Assembly: GCA_903970515.1 (NCBI GenBank) | Contig: CAJCJA010000037.1 | Location: 1 to 64,000 of the forward strand | Reading direction: 5' to 3' | DNA: 64,000 bases | Source: Candidatus Saccharibacteria bacterium CG_4_10_14_0_2_um_filter_52_9 | GTDB lineage: Bacteria; Actinomycetota; Acidimicrobiia; Acidimicrobiales; RAAP-2 | In this document: positions 18,414 through 26,493 of the stretch, piece after piece | How positions within the stretch are numbered: the first letter of the stretch is position 1 | How the letters are laid out: the number at the start of each line of letters is the position of its first letter | The notes under the pieces: generated by a model | Databases searched by the model: none | What the model saw: the letters and a program-made list of their open reading frames with translations, nothing else | What the model was told of the DNA's origin: nothing | Made by a program: the position numbers and the translations under genes

Positions 18414-20690
18414 GTGACTCAAGCCCCCGAGCCCCTGCATCGCGCGCTCGGTCTCAACGATGAGGAGCTCGAACAGATTGTCGCGGTGCTGAACCGTGAG
18501 CCCAATCCCCTCGAACTCGCTCTCTACGGCGTGATGTGGAGCGAACACTGCTCGTACAAGTCGTCGAGAATCCACTTGCGGCGCCTCCCCAGTGACGGCG
18601 CCCACGTGCTCGTTGGTCCCGGGGAGAACGCCGGGGTCATCGACGCGGGCGACGGCATCGCGGTCGCGATCCGCATCGAAAGTCATAACCACCCTTCTGC
18701 GATCGAGCCGTATCAGGGAGCGGCGACGGGGGTGGGAGGGATCCTTCGCGACGTCTTCACCATGGGCGCTCGACCGCTCGCGCTCATGGATCCCCTATTT
18801 TTCGGCGAGCTCGATGACGCACGCCAACGCTGGCTCGTCGAAGGCGTGGTCGCGGGGATCTCGGGCTACGGCAATTCGGTGGGCGTGCCTACGGTCGGCG
18901 GGGAGTTGACGTTCGACGAGTGTTACGCGTCAAATCCGCTGGTGAACGTGCTGTGTTGCGGCGCACTTCCTCGCGAACGCCTGGTGCTGGGCGTCGCCTC
19001 GGGGGTCGGCAATCTCGCGGTGTTGCTCGGCTCCTCGACGGGTCGTGACGGCATTGGCGGTGTCTCGGTGCTCGCGTCGGCGGGTTTCAGTGGTGAGGAC
19101 GGCGCCGAATCATTGGATGATGCGAAACGCCCGAGCGTGCAAGTGGGCGATCCCTACGAGGAGAAGCGACTTATCGAAGCGTGCCTCGAACTGCTCGATC
19201 GTGGTCTCGTGCTCGGGATCCAAGACCTTGGTGGCGCCGGGCTCATATGTGCCACGTGCGAGACCGCGGCGCGTGGTGGGGTGGGTATGGATGTCGACAT
19301 CACCGCGGTGCCACTGCGCGAAGCGGGTATGCAACCCTACGAGATCATGACCTCCGAGAGCCAGGAGCGGATGCTCGCGATCATCAAGCCCCAGAATTGG
19401 GATGACGTCGCTCGCCTGTGTGCGAAGTGGGAGGTGCGCGCGAGCATCGTCGGGCACGTCGTCGAGCCCAGTATCGACGCGCACGGTAACGCCGTGGGCA
19501 TGTTGCGGGTCCGGCGCGGCTTTGACGGCGAGATTCTAGGTGAGGTGCCCGCCAGGTCATTGGCCGACGAAGCCCCACTCTACGATCGCCCGCGGTTGCG
19601 TCCGTCATCGTTGGACGCGATGCGCCTCGATGAACCAACGAGTGAGGAGCTACGCGGTTTGGCGAACGAGCAACTGCTCGAACTGCTCATCGATCCCGCG
19701 TGGGTCTATCGACAGTACGACTCACAGCTGTTCCTCAACACCGTCGTGGGCCCAGGTCGCGACGCCTCGCTCCTGCGGCTCGCCGGACCGGGACTTCCGG
19801 CGTCGAATCGGGGCATCGCACTCTCGACCGATTCGAATCCCCGCTGGTGCGCGCTCGATCCTCGCGTCGGTACCGCGCTGAGTGTCGCTGAGAGCATCGC
19901 GAACCTCGCGTGTGTCGGTGCCAGCCCCAAGGCGCTCGTCAACTGTCTCAACTTCGGCAACCCCGAACACCCCGAAGTGATGTGGCAACTCTCTGAGTCG
20001 ATTGACGGCATGGCCGAGGCGTGTCGTGCCTTCGAGGTCCCGGTCGTGGGCGGGAACGTGTCGCTCTACAACGAGAGTGGTGGCAACGACATCGATCCCA
20101 CGCCCGTCGTCGGGCTCCTTGGTGTGGTCGATTCGCTCCTCGCGCCACCTCCCGGCTGGAACTGGACGAGCGGTGACGCCGTGATGTTGGTGGGCGTGCG
20201 CCACGCCGGGGGCGCGAACCCGTTTCCTCTGGCGGGTACTCGTTGGGCGACCCAACGGGGTCGTCGCGGCGGCACCATCGCGCCCTTCGAGCCGCGCGCG
20301 TTGAAGGAGACCTTTGCGTTCGTGGCCCGCGAGATCAGCGTCATCTGCGCGGGTGCGCCGAGTGACGTGACGGCCGTGCACGACGTGGGTTCGGGCGGCC
20401 TCGCGACCGCGCTCGCGGAGATGGCGTCCGAAACGGGCCTAGGAGCCCAGGTTCTGGAACTCGAGAGTCACGCAGAACTCTTCGCCGAGTTCCCGGGTCG
20501 TTTCGTCATGACCACCAATGACGTCGAGGGGTTCATCGCCCGCGCCGCACGTGCGGGTGTCGCCGTCGAGATGGTGGGCACCGTGGGTGGCACCGCACTC
20601 GCGATTGGTTCGTCGATCGATCTTGACGTCACCCAACTGAGCGCGCGCCGACGACACGCGCTCGCCGACGCCCTGCACACCGCGCTTTAG
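18414..20690 (+). CDS. purL: FGAM synthase catalytic subunit PurL
   Basis: Converts FGAR to FGAM with ammonia from PurQ. The 758-residue protein is the small PurL type, with VMWSEHCSYKSSR near the start, IRIESHNHPSAIEPYQGAAT, VGGILRDVFTMGARP, and a second AIRS-like half containing VVGGNVSLYNESGG. GTG 18414 is the only start between the in-frame stop at 18402 and conserved sequence, yet GGAGG ends only one base before it, an unusually tight spacing. The stop overlaps that of the converging PHP gene. Confidence 0.96.
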   Translation: MTQAPEPLHRALGLNDEELEQIVAVLNREPNPLELALYGVMWSEHCSYKSSRIHLRRLPSDGAHVLVGPGENAGVIDAGDGIAVAIRIESHNHPSAIEPYQGAATGVGGILRDVFTMGARPLALMDPLFFGELDDARQRWLVEGVVAGISGYGNSVGVPTVGGELTFDECYASNPLVNVLCCGALPRERLVLGVASGVGNLAVLLGSSTGRDGIGGVSVLASAGFSGEDGAESLDDAKRPSVQVGDPYEEKRLIEACLELLDRGLVLGIQDLGGAGLICATCETAARGGVGMDVDITAVPLREAGMQPYEIMTSESQERMLAIIKPQNWDDVARLCAKWEVRASIVGHVVEPSIDAHGNAVGMLRVRRGFDGEILGEVPARSLADEAPLYDRPRLRPSSLDAMRLDEPTSEELRGLANEQLLELLIDPAWVYRQYDSQLFLNTVVGPGRDASLLRLAGPGLPASNRGIALSTDSNPRWCALDPRVGTALSVAESIANLACVGASPKALVNCLNFGNPEHPEVMWQLSESIDGMAEACRAFEVPVVGGNVSLYNESGGNDIDPTPVVGLLGVVDSLLAPPPGWNWTSGDAVMLVGVRHAGGANPFPLAGTRWATQRGRRGGTIAPFEPRALKETFAFVAREISVICAGAPSDVTAVHDVGSGGLATALAEMASETGLGAQVLELESHAELFAEFPGRFVMTTNDVEGFIARAARAGVAVEMVGTVGGTALAIGSSIDLDVTQLSARRRHALADALHTAL

Positions 20691-21607
20691 AGCGCCTTCA
20701 ACTCCTCGAGGACCTCGTTGGGTACGCGAAGATCGCCGGCCTTTCCGAAACCGAGGGCGACGTCATGCTTATAACTGCCGTGATAGTCGGATCCTCCGGT
20801 CGGGATCATGCCGGCGTCGCGAGTGAGTTTGACCATCAGTTTTCGGATGGGCTCGCTCGTGCCACCGTAGTAGGCCTCGACACCGTGAAATCCTCGCGAA
20901 CGCAACGACTCGAGCACGCGGGGCATCGTCGTTTCGATCTCGGAAGGATTCATCGAGTCGACGTAGTTGACGAGCGGATGTGCGATGGAAAAGACCGTGG
21001 TTGACCCTTTCGCCGCGCCGACGAACTCCTCGATGGACATGCTCGTCTTTGGCACGTACGCCTTGCCGTCACTGCCCAGCCACTCGATGAAGATCCTCGC
21101 CCAGTTCTCGTCGTTCATCTCGCCCACGATCTCGGGGTGCAATTCGAGCATCGCGCGAGCGAAGTGCGGACGCCCCACCGAGTGCACGTTCCCGGCGAGT
21201 GCACTCAAGTAGTCGAGGCTCAGTCGGTCGAAGCCTCGCTCATTGAGGACCCTCACCAGTTCGAGATTTCGAACGTCGCGGTCACCTCGAAGTGAAGCGA
21301 GTTTGCGCTGCAAGGGGTGCGTCGGGTCAAGGGGGAGGAAATAACCCAGGACGTGGACGTTGCGGGCCCCGACGCTGGCGTCGGAACGGCGCTTGGGAAA
21401 CTCGTTATCGCGAAGCGACACTTCGACGCCGCTGACCAGTTCAATGCCGAGACGCTCGCACGCCTCGCTCATCTCGGGGTGACTCGCCGTGGTGTCGTGG
21501 TCGGTCAGGGCGATCGCCGAAAGACCGATTTCGTGCGCCTTTTGAGCGAGGGCGCTCGGCGTGTCCGAGCCGTCCGAGAAACTCGAATGGGTGTGCAGGT
21601 CAATCAC
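20687..21607 (-). CDS. PHP-domain phosphoesterase (YciV/TrpH-like)
   Basis: A 306-residue metal-dependent phosphoesterase of the PHP family; homologs act on 3',5'-nucleoside bisphosphates or short RNA 5' ends. Metal-ligand motifs are visible: DLHTHSSFSDG at the N-terminus, ALTDHDT, GVEVS, IAHPLVNY and GGSDYHG near the C-terminus. The start is GTG 21607 because VIDLHTHS is where family proteins begin; the open frame continues 44 codons upstream without similarity. It is inserted against the direction of the purine genes, converging on purL (stops overlap) and diverging from purF. Confidence 0.85.
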   Translation of the reverse strand: MIDLHTHSSFSDGSDTPSALAQKAHEIGLSAIALTDHDTTASHPEMSEACERLGIELVSGVEVSLRDNEFPKRRSDASVGARNVHVLGYFLPLDPTHPLQRKLASLRGDRDVRNLELVRVLNERGFDRLSLDYLSALAGNVHSVGRPHFARAMLELHPEIVGEMNDENWARIFIEWLGSDGKAYVPKTSMSIEEFVGAAKGSTTVFSIAHPLVNYVDSMNPSEIETTMPRVLESLRSRGFHGVEAYYGGTSEPIRKLMVKLTRDAGMIPTGGSDYHGSYKHDVALGFGKAGDLRVPNEVLEELKAL

Positions 21608-21702
21608 CGCTCTAGCGTATCGACAGAGCACATTGGCCTCAGTGGACTGTGCGAGAATGGCGCAGTGCCGCGCCAACCCCTTGCCCCTACAGTGGTAGAG
21701 GA

Positions 21703-23103
21703 ATGAAAGAAGCCTGCGGAGTTGTTGGCATAGTCGCACCGGGTCGAGACGTGGCGCATCTTTGCTATGACGCGCTGTACGCGCTCCAGCACCGCGGCCA
21801 AGAATCCGCCGGTATGGCGACGTTCCAGAACCAACAGATCACGGTCGTGAAAGACAACGGACTCGTCAGTCACGTCTTCGCCGAGACGACGTTGCGTGCA
21901 CTCGCCGGTGCTTTCGTCATTGGCCACACGCGCTACTCGACGTCGGGTTCGGCGAACTGGACCGCGGCCCAGCCGGTGTACCGTTCGGCGGGTTCGTCGG
22001 GCTTCGCGATCGCGCATAACGGGAACCTCACCAACACCGCCGAGCTCGCCGACAAGGCCGGCATCCAAGTGACGTCGATGCTCTCGGATTCTGACCTCGT
22101 CGCCGAACTGCTCGCGCGCTACGTCGAAGACGGCCACAGTTTGTCCGAAGCGCTCGAGAACGTGCTCTCCATTGCAGAAGGTGCGTTCTCGATGGTGATC
22201 CTCGAAGCCGACGCCGTGCACGCGGTTCGCGATCCCTTCGGGTTCCGCCCACTCTGCTTGGGTCGACTCGGTAGTGTCGAATCGCCCGAAGGGTGGGTCG
22301 TCGCTTCAGAGTCGCCCGCACTCGACGTCGTCGGTGCGCACTTCGTTCGCGAGATCGCACCCGGTGAGATGGTGACGATCACGACCGAGGGCGTCACGTC
22401 GGTGCAACTGCTCGAGCCCGCGAGCGATAAGCAAAAACTTTGCATTTTCGAGTTCGTGTACTTCGCCCGGCCCGACACGTACTTAATGGGCCACCAAGTG
22501 CACACCACCCGGCGTCGCATGGGTGAGCTCTTGGCGGGACAATCGCACGTCGCGGCGGACATCGTGATGGGCGTGCCCGACGGTGGCGTGCCCGCCGCCG
22601 AGGGATACGCCAAGGCCTCGGGCATTCCCTTTGGCTACGGATTGGTGAAGAATCGCTACATCGGGCGCACGTTCATCGCGCCGGACCAGAACAAGCGCGC
22701 CGCGAGTGTCCGACGAAAGTTCAACCCCTTGCGCGAGAATATCGAGGGTCAGCGACTCATCGTCGTCGACGACTCCATCGTGCGCGGCACCACGACGCGA
22801 GCACTGGTCAAGATGTTGCGCGACGCCGGCGCCGCCGAGGTGCACCTTCGCATTTCGTCGCCGCCCTTCATGTGGCCCTGTTATTTCGGCATCGATACGC
22901 CGTCGCGCGACGACCTACTGGCGGCGAACAATTCGATTGCCGAGATGAACGACTTCGTTGGCTCTGACACCCTTGAATTCATCACCCTTGAGAATCTGCG
23001 TGCGGCGATTCAACTCGATGGCGAATGTTGCGACGCGTGCCTCACTGGAAAGTACCCCGCGCCAACCCCGGTTGCACTCGGGGCTAGCGGGGGTCGTTGG
23101 TGA
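21703..23103 (+). CDS. purF: Amidophosphoribosyltransferase
   Basis: Committed step of purine synthesis, forming phosphoribosylamine from PRPP and glutamine. The 466-residue protein has an N-terminal Ntn glutaminase beginning MKEACGVVG, where Cys5 is the nucleophile after removal of a four-residue propeptide, and ALQHRGQESAGM. It also has a PRPP-binding IVVDDSIVRGTTTR and a C-terminal Cys-rich ECCDACLTGKYP like the Fe-S-containing Bacillus class. ATG 21703 is preceded by AGAGG at short range; the frame upstream lacks similarity. The stop overlaps the purM start. Confidence 0.97.
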   Translation: MKEACGVVGIVAPGRDVAHLCYDALYALQHRGQESAGMATFQNQQITVVKDNGLVSHVFAETTLRALAGAFVIGHTRYSTSGSANWTAAQPVYRSAGSSGFAIAHNGNLTNTAELADKAGIQVTSMLSDSDLVAELLARYVEDGHSLSEALENVLSIAEGAFSMVILEADAVHAVRDPFGFRPLCLGRLGSVESPEGWVVASESPALDVVGAHFVREIAPGEMVTITTEGVTSVQLLEPASDKQKLCIFEFVYFARPDTYLMGHQVHTTRRRMGELLAGQSHVAADIVMGVPDGGVPAAEGYAKASGIPFGYGLVKNRYIGRTFIAPDQNKRAASVRRKFNPLRENIEGQRLIVVDDSIVRGTTTRALVKMLRDAGAAEVHLRISSPPFMWPCYFGIDTPSRDDLLAANNSIAEMNDFVGSDTLEFITLENLRAAIQLDGECCDACLTGKYPAPTPVALGASGGRW

Positions 23104-24161
23104 GTCGGTTACTCGACCAACCCTCGGGAGGTCTCACCTATCACGACGCGGGCGTGTCGATCGAGGCCGGTGACGAGGCAGTTCGACGTATCAAGGACGT
23201 CGTTGACGCGACGCGACGCCCCGAGGTGCTCGGCGGTATCGGAGGATTCGCGGGATTGTTCGCGCTGAACGTCACGGCGAAGAAGGAACCCGTGTTGGTC
23301 GCCTCGGCCGATGGTGTCGGCACCAAGCTCGAGGTCGCGCGCCAAATGGGCCGCTACGACACTGTCGGACGCGACCTCGTCGCGATGTTGGTCGACGACA
23401 TCGCGTGCGTGGGGGCAGAGCCCCTCTTCATGCTCGACTACGTCGCGGTGGGCTCGCTCGATCCCGCGCGACTCGAAGAACTCGTTCGTGGTATCGCCGA
23501 CGGTTGTCGCGACGCGAACATCGCGCTGCTCGGCGGCGAGACGGCCGAGCACGGCGACGTCATGAACGCCGACGATCTGGACGTGGCTGGTTTCGCCGTC
23601 GGGGTGGTCGAGCGCGGGCAAGAGCTCGGCGTGCGCAACGTCCATAAGGGCGACACGGTGTTGGGTTTTGCCTCGCCCGGACTTCGCTCCAACGGATACT
23701 CGCTCGCCCGGCGGGTGTTGATCACGAGCCCCGAAGCGCTGCACCAGCCCGCCTACGAAGGAGCAACGAGGACACTCGGCGACGAACTATTGGTGCCCTC
23801 GGTGATCTACTCGCCGGCGATTACCACGATGCGAAAGAAAATGGGCGAAGGCATCAGGGCAGCAGCACACATCACCGGCGGCGGCATCATGGGGAACGTG
23901 GTGCGCATCGCGCCCCCGACCCGCGACGTCGTGATCCACATGGACGCGTTCGAGACCCCGCAGATCTTCTACGAGATCCAGCGGCGCGGTCACGTGAGCG
24001 CCGAGGAGATGGTCAGGGTCTTCAATTGCGGCATAGGCATGGTCGTCGTCGTCGATTCGGATGACACCGACACCGCGGTCGAGATTGCCCGAGGCGAAGG
24101 GATCGAGGTCGCAGTCATTGGCAACATCCGATCCGGTTCTGGCGCGGTGGTCTTGGCGTGA
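23100..24161 (+). CDS. purM: AIR synthetase (FGAM cyclo-ligase)
   Basis: Closes the imidazole ring to form AIR from FGAM with ATP. The 353-residue protein begins near LTYHDAGVSIEAGDEAV, has GGIGGFAGLF, LVASADGVGTKLEVA, ALLGGETAEHGDV, FASPGLRSNGYSLAR and HITGGGIMGNVVRIAP. GTG 23100 overlaps the purF stop by four bases (GTGA); a TTG one codon upstream is possible. The 3' end overlaps pyrE by four bases. Confidence 0.97.
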   Translation: MSRLLDQPSGGLTYHDAGVSIEAGDEAVRRIKDVVDATRRPEVLGGIGGFAGLFALNVTAKKEPVLVASADGVGTKLEVARQMGRYDTVGRDLVAMLVDDIACVGAEPLFMLDYVAVGSLDPARLEELVRGIADGCRDANIALLGGETAEHGDVMNADDLDVAGFAVGVVERGQELGVRNVHKGDTVLGFASPGLRSNGYSLARRVLITSPEALHQPAYEGATRTLGDELLVPSVIYSPAITTMRKKMGEGIRAAAHITGGGIMGNVVRIAPPTRDVVIHMDAFETPQIFYEIQRRGHVSAEEMVRVFNCGIGMVVVVDSDDTDTAVEIARGEGIEVAVIGNIRSGSGAVVLA

Positions 24162-24712
24162 GCGACGCTCGTACGCGCGTACTCAAACACTTGTTGGAAC
24201 ACTCGGTTCGCCGCGGAGAGTTCGTCTTGAAGTCCGGGCGAACCTCGAACTGGTTCATTGACTCCAAACAGACCATTTGTGCGCCCGAGGTGATGGTCGA
24301 TGTCGCGACCCTGATCCTGGAGAAGATCCCCGCGGACGCGGACGCGATCGGTGGCTTGACCATGGGTGCCGACGGTGCGAGCTTCATCACCGCGGGCGTC
24401 GCCGCCACCCGCGGGCGCATGCTGCGCGCCTTCAGCGTGCGCAAGGAAGTAAAGGATCACGGTGCGGGAGGACGCATTGCGGGTTCGCTCCTGGTCGGTG
24501 ATCACGTGGTGATCACCGAGGACACGGTCTCGCGGGGGACGAGTCTGCTCGAAGCGGCGCGCGTGGTGCGCGACTTCGGGGCCGAGGTCGTGCTCCTCGT
24601 CGCCGTTGTCGACCGCGGCGGGACCGTTGAGGAGATGGCCGCCAAGGAAGGACTTCGATTCGACGCGCTCTATCGAGCGGCCGATCTGGGCTTCAGTTTC
24701 GAGGGCGGCTAG
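24158..24712 (+). CDS. pyrE: Orotate phosphoribosyltransferase
   Basis: Joins orotate and PRPP to form OMP in pyrimidine synthesis. The 184-residue protein has FVLKSGRTSNWFIDSKQT, as in PyrE, then VRKEVKDHGAGGRI, the flexible loop with catalytic Lys. The PRPP motif reads ITEDTVSRGTSLLEA where most PyrEs have a DxxTTGxS form, so the phosphate loop is divergent, although its acidic pair is kept. GTG overlaps the purM stop, placing a pyrimidine gene at the tail of the purine operon. The TAG stop overlaps the stop of the opposing gene. Confidence 0.85.
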   Translation: MSDARTRVLKHLLEHSVRRGEFVLKSGRTSNWFIDSKQTICAPEVMVDVATLILEKIPADADAIGGLTMGADGASFITAGVAATRGRMLRAFSVRKEVKDHGAGGRIAGSLLVGDHVVITEDTVSRGTSLLEAARVVRDFGAEVVLLVAVVDRGGTVEEMAAKEGLRFDALYRAADLGFSFEGG

Positions 24713-25776
24713 CGCTCGCTCTCGAGCACGCGAAGCACTCGCGTGCGCCACTCGCGCAAGTCCGGGTAGTGCACGTCGCTCGTGTGACCGAATCGAAGTA
24801 CGAGTGCGTCGAGCGCGGGTACCACGCTGATCATCTGACCCTCGTAGCCGCTCGCCCAGTACGTGCCGTAGCGGTCACCGGTCACCCACCATTGCCACGA
24901 ATAGAACGTGTCGCTCTCGGGGTCTTTGCTAAGTGGCACTTGAGCCGTCGCGGCCCAGTCGCGCGAGATCAGCGCACGCCCGTCCCACTCGCCGCCTCGC
25001 AGGTACAAGAGTCCGAATTTCGCGAAGTCGAGAGCGGTCGCGTGGACGTAACTCGAAGCAACGAACACGCCGGTCGCGTCAAAGGTCGCGGTGGCACTTC
25101 GCATGCCGAGGGGCCCGAAGAGCGCGTCACGAAGATAGCGCTCGTAGGCGTCCGCGTAGCCCACGCGATCGGCGACGATCCGACTGAGGACGTTGGTCGT
25201 CCCACTCGAATAGTTGAAGAAGGTGCCTGGCGGATGCGCGAGGGGAAGCGCGGCCGTATAGGCGGCCATGTCGGTTTTTCCCTCACCAAACAGCATGTCG
25301 ATGACGTGGCTCGTCTGGCCCACCTCGTAATTCTCGACGAAGGCCAGTCCATCGCGCATCGCGAGAAGATCGGCGAGGGTGATGGTGTGACGCGGGTCGG
25401 TGGGATCCGACCATTCCGGCACCGGGGCCGGTTCGCTCGTGCGCAGTTCACCTCGGTCGACCAGTGTCCCGATGATCATGTGCAGGATGGATTTCGCCAT
25501 CGACCACGACAAGAGCGTGCTGTCGGCGCTAATCGGTTCTGGATCACGGTCGAAGAACTCCCGCACCCCGGCGTAGCGTTCGACGAGTACTTCACCACCC
25601 TTTATGACGACGACGGCGTTCGTGACGGCGAGTTCATCGAGGCTGAACGCCTCCTCGACGACGGCCGTCAGCGCCTCGGACGCGGGCTCGCTCGCTCGCG
25701 GCCAGGTGTCGGTCGGCCACGCGACGCCCGGGGGCTGGGGACAAAAGGCGGGCGTGACGTTCGCAATGTCGGACAT
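24709..25776 (-). CDS. Serine hydrolase, class C beta-lactamase/esterase family
   Basis: A 355-residue serine hydrolase of the penicillin-binding/EstB type. The nucleophile motif SMAK is at residues 92-95 inside SWSMAKSI, and YSS at 189-191 takes the place of the YxN/YxS motif. The third motif is relaxed (ASGYEGQ). No signal peptide is visible, suggesting a cytosolic esterase or peptidase rather than a resistance enzyme. ATG 25776 has GGGAG three bases upstream and fits better than a start ten codons earlier. It converges on pyrE with overlapping stops. Substrate unknown. Confidence 0.82.
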   Translation of the reverse strand: MSDIANVTPAFCPQPPGVAWPTDTWPRASEPASEALTAVVEEAFSLDELAVTNAVVVIKGGEVLVERYAGVREFFDRDPEPISADSTLLSWSMAKSILHMIIGTLVDRGELRTSEPAPVPEWSDPTDPRHTITLADLLAMRDGLAFVENYEVGQTSHVIDMLFGEGKTDMAAYTAALPLAHPPGTFFNYSSGTTNVLSRIVADRVGYADAYERYLRDALFGPLGMRSATATFDATGVFVASSYVHATALDFAKFGLLYLRGGEWDGRALISRDWAATAQVPLSKDPESDTFYSWQWWVTGDRYGTYWASGYEGQMISVVPALDALVLRFGHTSDVHYPDLREWRTRVLRVLESER

Positions 25777-25838
25777 GGTCTCCCTGGTCACTTCGCATTG
25801 TGCCACGTCGCGTCACACCTTGTCGGTACGGTTCGTCG

Positions 25839-26117
25839 ATGGCATCCAAGGACGATGAGCGCACGCAGCGTTATTTCTACAGGTCGTCGAACACTTCGCG
25901 TAAGCACCGGCAGGAGGTGAGCGCCTACCTGGTCGAGCGTCGCTTCGATTCGAACGTGGTAGCGCGTATTGAACCACTCGGTCTCGTGAACTCGAGAATT
26001 GGCGAGCACGAGATCGCCCTGCGGGGACTTCGGCGTAACCTGGTGTCGATCGGGACGTGGCAACCAACGCGCAGTTTGCGCCATAGCCGCATCAAGGTTC
26101 GGAACTTGCGTCACTAG
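25839..26117 (+). CDS. Small basic protein, possibly RecX-like
   Basis: A 92-residue Arg-rich frame that would encode a soluble helical protein. The stretch SRKHRQEVSAYLVERRF and the following VVARIEPLGLVNSRIGEHEIA resemble one three-helix repeat of RecX (basic helix, LxxRGF, then LGLIDD), but no complete RecX is present and recA is not nearby. It could be a RecX remnant, a short unrelated protein, or non-coding. It stands alone between the beta-lactamase-like gene and two tRNAs on the other strand. Confidence 0.35.
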   Translation: MASKDDERTQRYFYRSSNTSRKHRQEVSAYLVERRFDSNVVARIEPLGLVNSRIGEHEIALRGLRRNLVSIGTWQPTRSLRHSRIKVRNLRH

Positions 26118-26157
26118 AGCCCGCCGTCCCAGGAGAATGTGTCTCGAGACGAGCGGT

Positions 26158-26233
26158 TGGTGGTCGAGACCGGCGTCGATCCGGTGACCTCACGCTTTTC
26201 AGGCGCGCGCTCTACCAACTGAGCTACTCGACC
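26158..26233 (-). tRNA. tRNA-Phe (anticodon GAA)
   Basis: On the minus strand the sequence folds into a full cloverleaf with a perfect seven-pair acceptor stem GGTCGAG/CTCGACC, D-arm GCTC...GAGC, anticodon loop CTGAAAA (anticodon GAA) and T-stem ACCGG/CCGGT. Discriminator A and an encoded CCA end it at 26158. The T-loop reads ATCGACG, so the base at position 54 is A instead of the near-universal T. Confidence 0.93.
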
Positions 26234-26259
26234 TCCTCGTCACCCTTGCGGGTGTCGAG

Positions 26260-26334
26260 CGGACCTGACGGGATTTGAACCCGCGACCTCCGCCTTGACA
26301 GGGCGGCGTGCACTCCGAGCTGCACCACAGGTCC
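26260..26334 (-). tRNA. tRNA-Asp (anticodon GTC)
   Basis: Minus-strand cloverleaf with acceptor stem GGACCTG/CAGGTCC, D-arm GTGC...GCAC, anticodon stem CCGCC/GGCGG with loop CTGTCAA (anticodon GTC), T-loop TTCAAAT and discriminator G. CCA is not encoded, unlike in the tRNA-Phe 26 bases downstream. The two tRNAs are probably transcribed together, Asp first. Confidence 0.95.
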
Positions 26335-26493
26335 TCGGTGTTCTCGAAGTAACTACCTCGAGACGCGAAGTGTCAGTCTATCCTCTCGCGCAAACTCATC
26401 TTGAGGCGAGAAAATTAAGCAAAAATCTCGCCCTCGTAGACTCCCTGTCGTGCTCGATGCCGCTCAATCTTCTCGCACCGCGGCGTGGGTCTC
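26335..26493. other. Intergenic region between tRNA-Asp and the EamA gene
   Basis: This AT-richer stretch must hold the tRNA promoter on the minus strand and the EamA promoter on the plus strand. An inverted repeat GGCGAGA (26405-26411) / TCTCGCC (26426-26432) encloses a 14-base A/T-rich loop. It has no T-tract, so it is not a convincing terminator. I could not assign a confident -35/-10 pair. Confidence 0.3.

Noticed and set aside
24769-25920. Plus-strand frame of about 383 codons opposite the beta-lactamase-like gene
   Set aside because: Arg/Gly/His-rich random-looking composition; the minus-strand gene has SxxK and other motifs.
26141-26150. Ten-base palindrome GTCTCGAGAC after tRNA-Phe as terminator
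   Set aside because: Too short, with no loop or T-tract; could be chance.
26405-26432. Inverted repeat GGCGAGA/TCTCGCC as terminator
   Set aside because: No T-run on either strand and its position is upstream of both flanking transcription units.
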